Source of the DNA: Arthrobacter sp. ZGTC131
GTDB taxonomy: Bacteria; Actinomycetota; Actinomycetes; Actinomycetales; Micrococcaceae
Assembly (NCBI RefSeq): GCF_002929275.1
Contig: NZ_PJIK01000001.1
Coordinates: 372,001-436,000 of the forward strand
DNA: 64,000 nt
Direction: 5' to 3'
Made by a program: the position numbers and the translations under genes
In this document: piece by piece, positions 8,789 through 17,081 of the stretch
How positions within the stretch are numbered: the stretch's first letter is position 1
Layout: each line of letters starts with the position of its first letter
The notes under the pieces: generated by a model
What the model was told of the DNA's origin: nothing
The model's database searches: none
The model's input: only the letters and a program-made list of their open reading frames with translations

Positions 8789-9661
8789 ATGACTGAAACT
8801 GTCTGGGCGCCGGACGGCAGCAACCTGGTGGTACACGCGGATAACGCGCAATTCCTCCCCACGCTGCCGGACGGCGCCTTCACACTCATTTACGTGGACC
8901 CGCCGTTCAACACCGGCCGGGCCCAGCAGCGCCAGGAAACCAAGATGGTGCTCAACGCCGGCGGCGACGGCGACCGCGTCGGGTTCAAGGGCCGATCCTA
9001 CGACACCATCAAGGGCGCCCTGCACCGCTACGACGACGCCTTTAGCGACTACTGGTCCTTCCTGGAGCCGCGGCTGGTCGAGGCATGGCGCCTGCTGGCC
9101 GACGATGGCACGCTCTACCTGCACCTGGACTACCGCGAGGTGCACTACGCCAAGGTCATGCTGGACGCCATCTTCGGCCGGGAAAGCTTCCTGAACGAGA
9201 TCATCTGGGCGTACGACTACGGCGCACGCGCCAAATACCGCTGGCCCACCAAGCACGACAACATCCTTGTCTACGTGAAGAATCCGGCCAAGTACCACTT
9301 TGACAGCGCCGAAGTGGACCGGGAACCGTACATGGCGCCGGGGCTCGTGACGCCCGCCAAGCGTGAGCTCGGCAAGCTGCCCACCGACGTGTGGTGGCAC
9401 ACCATCGTCTCCCCCACCGGCAAGGAGAAGACGGGCTATCCCACGCAGAAGCCGGAAGGCCTGGTGCGCCGCGTGGTTGCGGCCTCAAGCCGGCCCGGCG
9501 ACTGGTGCCTGGACTTCTTTGCCGGTTCCGGGACACTCGGCGCGGTTGCCGCCAAACTGGGCCGCAGGTTTGTCTGCGTGGACCAGAACCAGCCGGCCAT
9601 CGACGTCATGGCCAAACGGCTGGGCCCGCACGCCGAGTTCGCCTCCTACCCGCGCAACTGA
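8789..9661 (+). CDS. site-specific DNA methyltransferase, beta-class (N6-adenine/N4-cytosine type)
   Basis: This 290-residue methyltransferase carries catalytic motif IV DPPF (residues 37-40, in YVDPPFNTG) before the S-adenosylmethionine motif I FAGSGT (244-249, followed by FVCVDQ). That order defines the beta class, which includes CcrM and type III Mod subunits. The region between (about 110-220) would hold target recognition and is short. No restriction endonuclease or type III Res gene is adjacent, so it is probably an orphan or housekeeping methylase. It starts eight bases after the helicase stop without a clear ribosome-binding site, suggesting co-transcription. Target sequence unknown. 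Confidence 0.85.
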   Translation: MTETVWAPDGSNLVVHADNAQFLPTLPDGAFTLIYVDPPFNTGRAQQRQETKMVLNAGGDGDRVGFKGRSYDTIKGALHRYDDAFSDYWSFLEPRLVEAWRLLADDGTLYLHLDYREVHYAKVMLDAIFGRESFLNEIIWAYDYGARAKYRWPTKHDNILVYVKNPAKYHFDSAEVDREPYMAPGLVTPAKRELGKLPTDVWWHTIVSPTGKEKTGYPTQKPEGLVRRVVAASSRPGDWCLDFFAGSGTLGAVAAKLGRRFVCVDQNQPAIDVMAKRLGPHAEFASYPRN

Positions 9662-9740
9662 CTCGCACTAGATATCGTTTCGCAGGAAAACTGCGAGTTC
9701 GTTGGGCCGGGACGGGGTGAGCTGGGCCGGAGACTGCGGG

Positions 9741-10586
9741 TCAGCGGATGACCGGCGTGCCCGTGCCGAGCTCCTCGATCCGCGCGAAGACTTCGGGCGC
9801 GGTCAGGTATTCACCCAGCCTGTTCGGTTTGCCCGTGCCGTGGTAGTCGGACGACCCCGTCATGAGGAGTCCGTGCGTCGCCGCGAGGCGCCGCAGGAAC
9901 TCCCGGCCCTCGTCGGTGTTGTCACGGTGATCGACCTCCAGGCCGGCCAGGCCGGCGTCGATCATGTCCCGGTAGGTGCGCTCCCCCACGACGCGGCCCC
10001 GCGCGGACGCCACCGGATGCGCGAAGACCGGGACGCCGCCTGCCGCGCGGACGAGCTCGACGGCGAGGGCTGGCTCCGGCGCATAGTGCTGCACGAAGTA
10101 CCGCGAATGGGAGGTCAGGATCGAGGTGAAGGCTTCCGACCTGTCCGACACCACACCGGCCGCCACGAGCGCATCGGCAATGTGCGGCCTTCCCAGGGTG
10201 GCCCCGGGCGCCACGTGGTGGATCACGTCGTCCCAGCTCAGGGGGTAGTCCTCGGCCAACAGCGTGACCATGCGTTCGGCCCGGGTGAGGCGTGCGTCCT
10301 TGGCCTTGGTGATCTCTTCGAGGAGCCCCTCGTGGGTGGGGTCGTGCAGGTAGCTCAGCAGGTGGACGCTGATGCCTTGGTCCGTCCGGCAGGAAATCTC
10401 CATGCCGGGCACCAGCGCCACGCCGTTTTCGACTGCCGCTCGCGAGGCTTCAGCCCACCCGTCGGTGGAGTCGTGGTCTGTCAGGGCTATGACGTCCAGC
10501 CCCGCGGCAGCCGCGGCTGCCATCACCACGGCCGGCGCTTCCGTGCCGTCCGAGATGTTCGAGTGGGCGTGCAAATCAATCCTCAC
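9741..10586 (-). CDS. PHP-domain metal-dependent phosphoesterase (RNase AM/YciV-like)
   Basis: This is a 281-residue polymerase-and-histidinol-phosphatase domain protein. The N-terminal metal-ligand motif is DLHAHSNISDGT, the second is ALTDHDSTDGW, and HP in FAHPVASARG and a C-terminal SSDYHG complete the site. The family includes the 5'-3' exoribonuclease/3',5'-nucleotide bisphosphate phosphatase YciV (RNase AM). Which of these activities it has cannot be decided by eye. GTG start at 10586 is preceded six bases earlier by a TAGGCT hexamer, so the mRNA is likely leaderless. It is convergent with the methyltransferase gene. Confidence 0.88.
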   Translation of the reverse strand: MRIDLHAHSNISDGTEAPAVVMAAAAAAGLDVIALTDHDSTDGWAEASRAAVENGVALVPGMEISCRTDQGISVHLLSYLHDPTHEGLLEEITKAKDARLTRAERMVTLLAEDYPLSWDDVIHHVAPGATLGRPHIADALVAAGVVSDRSEAFTSILTSHSRYFVQHYAPEPALAVELVRAAGGVPVFAHPVASARGRVVGERTYRDMIDAGLAGLEVDHRDNTDEGREFLRRLAATHGLLMTGSSDYHGTGKPNRLGEYLTAPEVFARIEELGTGTPVIR

Positions 10587-10592
10587 CTGCCC

Positions 10593-10598
10593 AGCCTA
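10593..10598 (-). promoter_or_regulatory. -10 element of leaderless PHP gene promoter
   Basis: Minus-strand TAGGCT is followed by six bases and the GTG at 10586, with no Shine-Dalgarno sequence. Confidence 0.5.
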
Positions 10599-10689
10599 GT
10601 AGATGCCCGCCGCATGCGGCCGGACGGGCCGCTTTCGATGTGCCGGGCCGTGTTGGCCTAAGCCGCACGGCTGGTGAGACGATGGGACG

Positions 10690-12270
10690 GTGAACGATGC
10701 AGAAAACACCCCAAACTCCGCTTCCCAGCCCCTCGAAGAGCGCGTCAACAACCGCTCGCAGCGGCCCAGTTCCGAAGCCTTCAAGGCCTTCATGGCCAGC
10801 AACTGGGCGCCGTCCCCGCAGGTGACCCCCGCGCGCGACGCCGTGGCCGGCCACGCCGCCCGGCGGCGCCGCGCCATCTCCGACCAGTTCAAAGGTGAAC
10901 GCCTGGTGGTGCCGGCCGGTCCGCTGAAGGTCCGCTCCAATGACTGCGACTACCGCTTCCGGCCGCACTCCGGTTTCGCGCACCTCACCGGCCTCGGCCT
11001 CGACCATGAGCCCGATGCCGTGCTCATTTTCGAACCGGTCGAGGAAGGCACCGGCGACGACGGCGGGAACCACCGCGCCACCCTCTACTTCCGCCCACTG
11101 GCCGGCCGGGACACCGAGCAGTTCTACGCCGACTCGCGGTCCGGCGAATTCTGGATCGGCGCCCGCCCCACGCTGCCCGAGTTCGAGGCACGGCTTGGCC
11201 TCCCGACAGCGCACATCGACGAACTCGAGATGGCCATCACCAAGAACGTCGGCGCCCCGGAAATCGGCGGAATCTCGATCCGGCTGGTGCGCAAGGTGGA
11301 CGAGAACATTGACGCCCTCGTGGACACCGCCCGCTACAACACGGCCAAGGATCCGGACAACCTGGATCTCGGCGTGCTGGATGCTCTGGACGAGAAGCTC
11401 TCCGAGGCCCTCTCCGAACTCCGGCTGATCAAGGATGAGTGGGAAGTCGAGCAGATGAGGATCGCGGTGGCCGCCACGGCCGAGGGCTTCGCCGAAGTGG
11501 TCAAGGCGCTGCCCCGTGCGCTGACCCATTTCCGCGGCGAGCGCGTCGTGGAGGGCGCCTTCTTCGCCCGTGCCCGCGAGGAGGGGAACGAACTCGGCTA
11601 TGACACCATCGCTGCTGCAGGCAACAACGCCACCGTGCTCCACTGGACCCGGAACACCGGCCGAGTCAACGCCGGCGAACTCCTCCTGCTGGACGCTGGC
11701 GTCGAAGCCGACTCCCTCTACACCGCGGATATCACCCGCACGCTCCCGGCCAACGGCACTTTCTCCGAGGTCCAGCGCAGGGTCTACGAAGCAGTTCTTG
11801 ACGCGGCCGACGCCGGATTCGCCGCGGCACAGATCGGCACCAGGTTCCGTGACATCCACACAGCCGCCACCACCGTGCTGGCGGAACGCCTCGCCGAGTG
11901 GGGCCTGCTCCCGGTGCCGGTTGAGGAAGCCGTCAGCGAGGAGGGGCAGCAGCACCGCCGCTGGATGCCGCACGGCACCAGCCACCACCTCGGCCTGGAC
12001 GTCCACGACTGCGCGCAGGCCAAGCGGGAACTCTACCTTGACGGTGTGCTGGCCGAGGGCATGGTCTTCACGATCGAACCCGGCCTCTACTTCAAGAACG
12101 AGGACCTGGCCATTCCGGAGGAGTACCGCGGAATCGGTGTGCGCATCGAGGACGATATCCTCATGACAGCCGACGGCCCCGTCAATCTCAGCGCAGCCCT
12201 GCCCCGCACCGCAGACGACGTCGAGGCTTGGATGTCGGGAATCTACCAGGAACTCGACGCCCGCCGTTAG
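10690..12270 (+). CDS. Xaa-Pro aminopeptidase (aminopeptidase P family)
   Basis: This 526-residue protein has an N-terminal aminopeptidase P domain (about 40-230) and a C-terminal pita-bread metallopeptidase domain. The five expected metal ligands are visible: Asp in LLLLDAGVE (about 335), Asp in TADITRTLP (about 346), His in HHLGLDVHD (about 435), Glu in FTIEPGLYF (about 463) and Glu in VRIEDDIL (about 485). It removes N-terminal residues that precede proline, in cytosolic peptide turnover. GACGAT six bases upstream of the GTG is a weak -10 match for a leaderless start. A strong stem-loop follows the gene. Confidence 0.93.
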   Translation: MNDAENTPNSASQPLEERVNNRSQRPSSEAFKAFMASNWAPSPQVTPARDAVAGHAARRRRAISDQFKGERLVVPAGPLKVRSNDCDYRFRPHSGFAHLTGLGLDHEPDAVLIFEPVEEGTGDDGGNHRATLYFRPLAGRDTEQFYADSRSGEFWIGARPTLPEFEARLGLPTAHIDELEMAITKNVGAPEIGGISIRLVRKVDENIDALVDTARYNTAKDPDNLDLGVLDALDEKLSEALSELRLIKDEWEVEQMRIAVAATAEGFAEVVKALPRALTHFRGERVVEGAFFARAREEGNELGYDTIAAAGNNATVLHWTRNTGRVNAGELLLLDAGVEADSLYTADITRTLPANGTFSEVQRRVYEAVLDAADAGFAAAQIGTRFRDIHTAATTVLAERLAEWGLLPVPVEEAVSEEGQQHRRWMPHGTSHHLGLDVHDCAQAKRELYLDGVLAEGMVFTIEPGLYFKNEDLAIPEEYRGIGVRIEDDILMTADGPVNLSAALPRTADDVEAWMSGIYQELDARR

Positions 12271-12320
12271 GCCCGGCCGGCGGTTCGCCCGGTGGATCCG
12301 GCACTACCAAACTCATGAAT

Positions 12321-12352
12321 AAGGCAGGGTCACCATCCGGTGGCCCTGCCTT
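12321..12352. terminator. bidirectional intrinsic terminator between convergent genes
   Basis: Arms AAGGCAGGGTCACC and GGTGGCCCTGCCTT form a 14-bp stem with one G-T pair and a four-base loop. T-rich sequence follows on the plus strand (TTATTT) and A-rich sequence lies on the other side. It separates the aminopeptidase gene from the convergent stress-domain gene. Confidence 0.85.
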
Positions 12353-12370
12353 ATTTGTGCCGCCGCGCTG

Positions 12371-13309
12371 CTAGCGCTGCTCTTCATCCTTGCGCTGCGG
12401 CACCTGGCTGGGATCGCTCACGCGCACGCCGTACTGCGGGCGCCCGTCCGGGAGGTCCGGGTAACGGACAGCCGCCGGCCGCTGGCCCGCGCGTTGCCCG
12501 GCGTCCTCGGTCTGGGCGCCTTCCGGGGTCCTGCCCGGCTGACCCTCGACGGCCCCGTACTGGGGTGCACCGGCAACCGGGGCGCCCGGAACCTGGGAGC
12601 CTTGAGTTTGGGAGCCCTGGGTGGTGTCCTGTCCCGGGGCGCCTTGCCCCTGGACATCCTGGGCCCTTTGGCCGTAGGGGTCGTTCCAACCGGCGGGCCG
12701 CTGCGGCGCCTGCCCCTGCTGGCCGGGCTGCTGCTGGTAGGGCTGGCCGTGATAATCGCTCTGCGTGTAGCTCGCGGGCCGGGCACCGGCCGAGGCGTCC
12801 GACGGCGACATCGGCAGCTGCTGCAGCAGCCGGCGGGCTTCATGGGCGGCCTCGAAGGACACCACGACGTCGTAGCTGGTCGCCACGACCTGGCTGGTGG
12901 AGGTGAAGTCACGCTTGCCGCGCTGCGTGGCGTAGGTGACAATCCCGAAGAGCATGAAGAACGCTGCGCCCATCAGGACGGAGCTGATGATCGAGAACGT
13001 CCCGCCGGCAGGGGTGAAGAAGGAGAGCATGACCCCCACGAAGAGGCCGAACCACATGCCGCTCAGGGCACCCGAAAGGGCTACCCGGGGGTAGCTGAGC
13101 CGCCCGGTCACCCGTTCCACCATCTTCAGGTCGTTGCCCACGATGGACACCATGTGCACCGGGAACTGCTGGTCGGCGAGGTAGTCGACAGCCTTCTGGG
13201 CGTCCAGGTAGGAGGTATACGTGCCGACGGTATCCCCCGTGGGGACTGTCCGGGATTCGTCGGAGCCGTTCGGGACACCAGCCTTGGGACCACCAAAAAT
13301 GTTTGACAT
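12371..13309 (-). CDS. general stress protein-like membrane protein (YflT/GSP17M-type domain) with Pro/Gln-rich tail
   Basis: This encodes 312 residues from the ATG at 13309 (MSNIFGG). An in-frame ATG at 13327 is possible but less like homologues as I recall them. Residues about 20-90 match the general stress protein 17M/YflT-like domain (VGTYTSYLDAQKAVDYLAD, then PVHMVSIVG). Two transmembrane segments follow (about 75-95 and 103-125). A VVSFEAAHEARRLL strand-helix closes the domain. From about residue 165 to the end the protein is disordered, rich in Pro, Gln and Gly. Function unknown; a membrane-linked stress role is inferred from the domain only. The gene is divergent from the MgtE-like gene. 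Confidence 0.7.
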   Translation of the reverse strand: MSNIFGGPKAGVPNGSDESRTVPTGDTVGTYTSYLDAQKAVDYLADQQFPVHMVSIVGNDLKMVERVTGRLSYPRVALSGALSGMWFGLFVGVMLSFFTPAGGTFSIISSVLMGAAFFMLFGIVTYATQRGKRDFTSTSQVVATSYDVVVSFEAAHEARRLLQQLPMSPSDASAGARPASYTQSDYHGQPYQQQPGQQGQAPQRPAGWNDPYGQRAQDVQGQGAPGQDTTQGSQTQGSQVPGAPVAGAPQYGAVEGQPGRTPEGAQTEDAGQRAGQRPAAVRYPDLPDGRPQYGVRVSDPSQVPQRKDEEQR

Positions 13310-13340
13310 ACACCCATTCTTGCCCATAAGGATGTGTGCG

Positions 13341-13356
13341 AGCTGAAAATTCAGCT
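13341..13356. repeat. inverted repeat in divergent promoter region (possible operator)
   Basis: AGCTGAA-AA-TTCAGCT is a perfect 7-bp inverted repeat with a two-base centre. It lies in the 77-bp space between the stress-domain gene and the MgtE_N/CBS gene, about 20 bp upstream of the latter's -10, where a regulator could bind. Confidence 0.4.
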
Positions 13357-13374
13357 AAAAGAGAGCAGACTCGG

Positions 13375-13380
13375 TAGCCT
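13375..13380 (+). promoter_or_regulatory. -10 element of leaderless mgtE-like promoter
   Basis: TAGCCT ends six bases before the GTG at 13387, and there is no Shine-Dalgarno sequence. Confidence 0.5.
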
Positions 13381-13386
13381 GTAGTG

Positions 13387-14670
13387 GTGAGCACAAATCC
13401 TACCCGCGTCTTCGTTGCACGGCTTCTGGGCCTGGACGTCTTCGACCCCCTGGGCGACCGTCTGGGCCGGCTGCGCGACGTCGTGGTGCTCTCACGCGGG
13501 ACCCGCGGCGCCCCTCATGTGGTGGGCATCGTCGTCGAGGTGCCCGGCAAGAAGCGCGTCTTCGTTCCCATGACACGTATTACGTCCATCGACCAGACCC
13601 AGGTCATCTGCACCGGGCTGGTCAACCTCCGCCGCTTCGAACAGCGCGGCGCCGAGACCTTGGTGGTGGCCGAGATGTTCGACCGCCGCGTCACGCTCCG
13701 GGACGGCAGTGGTGACGCCACCATCGAGGACATCGCGATGGACCAGCACCGGTCCGGCGACTGGTTCGTCAGCAAGCTGTTCGTCCGGCGCGGCCATTCC
13801 CTGGCCCCGCTGAGCAGGCTCCGGCGCAACGAAACCATGATCATCGACTGGGCGGACGCGCACCAAGGGGCAAGGACCGAGCCCCAGGCTGCCACGCAGT
13901 TCGTCGCCAACCACGAGGACCTCAAGCCCGCAGACTTCGCCGAGGCGCTGCAGGAAATGAGCGACAAGCGGCGGTTCGAAGTCGCCAGCGAGCTGCAGGA
14001 CGAACGCCTCGCCGACGTCCTGCAGGAACTGCCGGAAGACGACCAGGTGGAGATCCTCTCCGCCCTGGACGTCCAGCGCGCGGCGGACGTCCTGGAGGAG
14101 ATGGACCCCGACGACGCCGCCGACCTCCTCGGTGAACTGCCGTCGGCGCAGGCCGAGGAGCTGCTGCAGCTGATGGAGCCGGAAGGCGCGGAGGACGTCC
14201 GCCGCCTGCTCGAATACGACGAAGACACTGCCGGCGGCCTGATGACCCCCGTTCCGGTCATCCTCCCGCCCGAGGCCACGGTGGCCGAAGCACTCGCCCA
14301 CGTCCGCCGCGAAGAGCTGTCCCCTGCCTTGGCGTCGTCCATTTTCATTGCCCGGCCGCCGCTGGAAACTCCCACCGGCCGCTTCCTCGGCGTGGTGCAC
14401 ATCCAGCAACTGCTGCGGTTTCCGCCGTTCGAACCGCTCGGCAACCTCGTGGACAAGAACCTGGAGCCGCTTTCGGATCAGGCCCACATCAGCGAGGTGG
14501 CCCGCACGCTGGCCACCTACAACCTGAACTCGCTGCCCGTGATCAACCAGGCCGGCCGGCTGGTGGGGGCCGTGACCGTTGACGACGTCCTGGATCATCT
14601 GCTGCCTGATGACTGGCGCGCAAACGACGGCGAAGCTCCCATCCGAAGGCTTGGAGGCCGAATTGGCTGA
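13387..14670 (+). CDS. MgtE N-terminal-domain and CBS-pair protein without membrane channel
   Basis: This 427-residue soluble protein has PRC-barrel-like segments at the N-terminus (about 8-140, e.g. GDRLGRLRDVVVL). An MgtE_N superhelix (about 150-260) carries repeated units such as DERLADVLQELPEDD and DAADLLGELP. A CBS pair (about 270-410) follows. True MgtE magnesium channels continue into five membrane helices, absent here. The family (M. tuberculosis Rv1232c type) probably senses magnesium or nucleotides; its partner is unknown. I chose GTG 13387 over the adjacent GTG 13384 because TAGCCT ends six bases before it. The following DUF1003 gene overlaps its stop, so the pair is translationally coupled. 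Confidence 0.85.
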   Translation: MSTNPTRVFVARLLGLDVFDPLGDRLGRLRDVVVLSRGTRGAPHVVGIVVEVPGKKRVFVPMTRITSIDQTQVICTGLVNLRRFEQRGAETLVVAEMFDRRVTLRDGSGDATIEDIAMDQHRSGDWFVSKLFVRRGHSLAPLSRLRRNETMIIDWADAHQGARTEPQAATQFVANHEDLKPADFAEALQEMSDKRRFEVASELQDERLADVLQELPEDDQVEILSALDVQRAADVLEEMDPDDAADLLGELPSAQAEELLQLMEPEGAEDVRRLLEYDEDTAGGLMTPVPVILPPEATVAEALAHVRREELSPALASSIFIARPPLETPTGRFLGVVHIQQLLRFPPFEPLGNLVDKNLEPLSDQAHISEVARTLATYNLNSLPVINQAGRLVGAVTVDDVLDHLLPDDWRANDGEAPIRRLGGRIG

Positions 14671-15382
14671 AAATACGGCAAAGGGCGCCGGTCCGCGGGC
14701 AACGGGGAAGGCCGCGGGCAAGGGCAGCCTGGACACCCCGCTGAGCGGCCGGCAGCGCATCCTGCCCAAGTTCTCCCCGGATCCCGATGCGTTCGGCCAC
14801 GCCACCGAGGGCTTTGCCCGCTTCATGGGCACGCCGCAGTTCCTGCTGTACATGACGGTGTTCTGTTTGTTCTGGCTCGGGTGGAACACCTGGGGTCCGT
14901 CGGACTGGCAGTTCGATTCCCAGGCGCTGGGCTACACGCTCCTGACCCTCATCCTGTCCCTGCAGGCGTCCTACGCTGCGCCGCTGCTGCTGCTGGCACA
15001 GAACCGCCAGGACGACCGCGACCGCGTTTCCCTTCAGCAGGACCGCCAGCGTGCGGAGCGCAACCTGTCCGACACCGAGTACCTGACCCGCGAACTGGCT
15101 TCGCTACGCATCGCACTGCGTGAAGTGGCCACCCGCGATTACGTTAGGGCTGAACTCCGCAGCATGCTGGAAGACCTGCTGGAGGCCCAGGAGGAGTTGC
15201 GCACCCACGAAGCCACCGGGCCGGGCAGCCATGAGTCCCCCCGTGAACTTGTCAGGGAAAAGCTGAAGGAAAAACGCGACCGGCAACGCAATCCGCGCAC
15301 CCAGCAGATCCCAAAGGTCAAGCCGGACAAGACGCGCCAGGGCCGATCGGCCCAGCCGCGCCCCTCCTCTCCCGAAAGCTGA
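14663..15382 (+). CDS. DUF1003 membrane protein
   Basis: This encodes 239 residues from a TTG start at 14663, supported by GGAGG at 14653-14657 with five-base spacing. It overlaps the end of the MgtE_N/CBS gene by eight bases. The DUF1003 core has two membrane helices (FLLYMTVFCLFWLGWN, about 54-72, and YTLLTLILSLQASYAAPLLL, about 88-110) followed by RQDDRDR and a long charged coiled-coil-like helix. The C-terminal 50 residues are basic and disordered. DUF1003 function is not established; constant pairing with the MgtE_N/CBS gene suggests they act together, perhaps in magnesium homeostasis (inference). Confidence 0.85.
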   Translation: MAENTAKGAGPRATGKAAGKGSLDTPLSGRQRILPKFSPDPDAFGHATEGFARFMGTPQFLLYMTVFCLFWLGWNTWGPSDWQFDSQALGYTLLTLILSLQASYAAPLLLLAQNRQDDRDRVSLQQDRQRAERNLSDTEYLTRELASLRIALREVATRDYVRAELRSMLEDLLEAQEELRTHEATGPGSHESPRELVREKLKEKRDRQRNPRTQQIPKVKPDKTRQGRSAQPRPSSPES

Positions 15383-15393
15383 GTATCCACAGC

Positions 15394-16521
15394 ATGAGCA
15401 CCGCCCTGGTTGAGGCAGTCAACGCTGCCCTGGCAACCGTCATCGATCCGGAACTCCGCCGTCCCATCACTGAACTGGGCATGGTCGATTCCGTGGAGAT
15501 TTCCGACGCCGGCACCGTGCGCCTCGCGGTGCTGCTCACCATCGCCGGCTGCCCCCTGAGGGACACCATCACGAGGGATTCGGAGGCCGCGCTGCTGGCC
15601 GTTCCCGGCGTCACCGCCGTCGACGTCGACCTGAAGGTCATGACCCAGGCCCAGCGCGACGCCCTGAAGGAGCGGCTCCGCGGGCCCGGCGGCCAGCGGG
15701 GCATCCCGTTCAACCAGCCGGGATCGCTGACGAAGGTCTTCGCCGTGGCCAGCGGAAAGGGCGGCGTGGGAAAGTCCTCCGTGACCGTCAATCTGGCCTG
15801 CTCCCTGGCTGCCCAGGGCCTGCGTGTGGGCATCGTGGATGCGGATGTCTACGGCTTCTCGGTTCCGGCCCTGATGGGCATCACGCAGCAGCCGACCCGG
15901 GTGGACGACATGATCCTTCCGCCCGTGGCCTACGGGGTGAAGGTCATCTCGATCGGCATGTTCGTCACGGGCAACCAGCCGGTGGCCTGGCGCGGACCGA
16001 TGCTGCACCGGGCGCTCGAGCAGTTCCTCACCGACGTCTATTTCGGCGACCTGGACGTCCTGTTCCTTGACCTGCCTCCGGGCACCGGCGACATCGCCAT
16101 ATCGGTGGCGCAACTGCTCCCCAAAGCCGAGATCCTGGTGGTCACCACTCCCCAGGCCGCCGCGGCCGATGTAGCCGAGCGGGCAGGTGCCATCGCCACC
16201 CAGACGGGGCAGACAGTGGCGGGGGTCATCGAGAACATGTCGTATCTGGAAATGCCCGACGGCGGCCGGATGGCGCTGTTCGGAAGCGGCGGCGGGCAGT
16301 CGCTCACCGAACGGCTCAGCGCCGCGACCGGCACGGACGTGCCGTTGCTGGGCCAGATCCCGCTGGACATACTCCTGCGCGAAGGCGGCGATTCGGGCCA
16401 GCCCATCGTGCTCGGACGCCCCGAAACGCCGGCAGCTGCGGCGCTGTCCGGGATCGCCGGACAGCTGGCGGCCAAACCGCGCGGCCTGACCGGAATGTCC
16501 CTGGGGCTGCAGCCCCGCTGA
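15394..16521 (+). CDS. mrp: Mrp/NBP35-family iron-sulfur carrier ATPase
   Basis: This 375-residue protein has an N-terminal MIP18/DUF59 domain (about 1-90, with TIAGCPLRDTI) and a P-loop NTPase domain with the deviant Walker A ASGKGGVGKSS (about residue 120). Further conserved pieces are DADVYGFSVPALMG and DLPPGTGD. Mrp/ApbC proteins deliver iron-sulfur clusters to target proteins in the cytosol. The C-terminal C-x-x-C cluster ligand of many homologues is absent: the usual site reads MSYLEMPDGGRMALFG. This absence is, as I recall, common in actinobacterial Mrp. The gene lies 11 bases after the DUF1003 gene, in a likely three-gene operon. Confidence 0.92.
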   Translation: MSTALVEAVNAALATVIDPELRRPITELGMVDSVEISDAGTVRLAVLLTIAGCPLRDTITRDSEAALLAVPGVTAVDVDLKVMTQAQRDALKERLRGPGGQRGIPFNQPGSLTKVFAVASGKGGVGKSSVTVNLACSLAAQGLRVGIVDADVYGFSVPALMGITQQPTRVDDMILPPVAYGVKVISIGMFVTGNQPVAWRGPMLHRALEQFLTDVYFGDLDVLFLDLPPGTGDIAISVAQLLPKAEILVVTTPQAAAADVAERAGAIATQTGQTVAGVIENMSYLEMPDGGRMALFGSGGGQSLTERLSAATGTDVPLLGQIPLDILLREGGDSGQPIVLGRPETPAAAALSGIAGQLAAKPRGLTGMSLGLQPR

Positions 16522-16569
16522 CACCGCCCGTGCCCAAGCGCATGGCTGGCGCCTGGCTGGCCGAAGTGC

Positions 16570-16992
16570 TTAGGTGGCTTCCGTGTCGAAAGGTGCGGGC
16601 ACGCCGTCGCGCAGGCGCTCAAGCAGCGGCCTGGTGCGGGAGTCCGGGGACAATTCTCCTGCCGCCGCTGCCCCCGCAACGGCGGCAGCTGTGGAATCCG
16701 TCCCGCTGGAAGGAGCTCCCGGGCTGACCGGCTTCGTGTCGTCATCGAGGAGTGCTTCCTTGATGATGCGCCGCGGATCGTACTGGCGCGGATCGTACTT
16801 CTTCCAGTCAACGTCGTCGATGTCGATGCCGACTTCTTCTTTGATCTGCTCCCGCGCTCCTGACGCCATTCGCCTGACTTCGCGGACCAGGTTCGCCAGC
16901 TTCTGGGTGTATTCGGGCAGCCGTTGGGGGCCGATCACCATAATGCCGATGAGCAGCAGAAGCAAAAACTCCGGGCCGTTGATTCCAAACAC
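16570..16992 (-). CDS. tatB: twin-arginine translocase subunit TatB
   Basis: This 140-residue protein has the typical N-terminal membrane helix with Glu at position 8 (MFGINGPEFLLLLLIG), then the hinge GPQRLPEY, an amphipathic helix (about 28-60) and an acidic/Pro-rich tail. TatB works with TatC to recognise twin-arginine signal peptides of folded exported proteins. TatC and TatA are not in the window. The GTG start at 16992 is preceded seven bases earlier by TAATCT and no Shine-Dalgarno sequence, so it is likely leaderless. It sits beside the sigE/anti-sigma pair as in mycobacteria, but no htrA gene intervenes. Confidence 0.88.
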   Translation of the reverse strand: MFGINGPEFLLLLLIGIMVIGPQRLPEYTQKLANLVREVRRMASGAREQIKEEVGIDIDDVDWKKYDPRQYDPRRIIKEALLDDDTKPVSPGAPSSGTDSTAAAVAGAAAAGELSPDSRTRPLLERLRDGVPAPFDTEAT

Positions 16993-16999
16993 TTTAGGA

Positions 17000-17005
17000 A
17001 GATTA
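17000..17005 (-). promoter_or_regulatory. -10 element of leaderless tatB promoter
   Basis: Minus-strand TAATCT is followed by seven bases and the GTG at 16992. Confidence 0.5.
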
Positions 17006-17081
17006 CCCTCTCATGGGACGTGGCGACGATTTCGCGCCGGTCATAGCCGGGTTCCGCCCGCCGTCACGGCCGGGATGCCGG

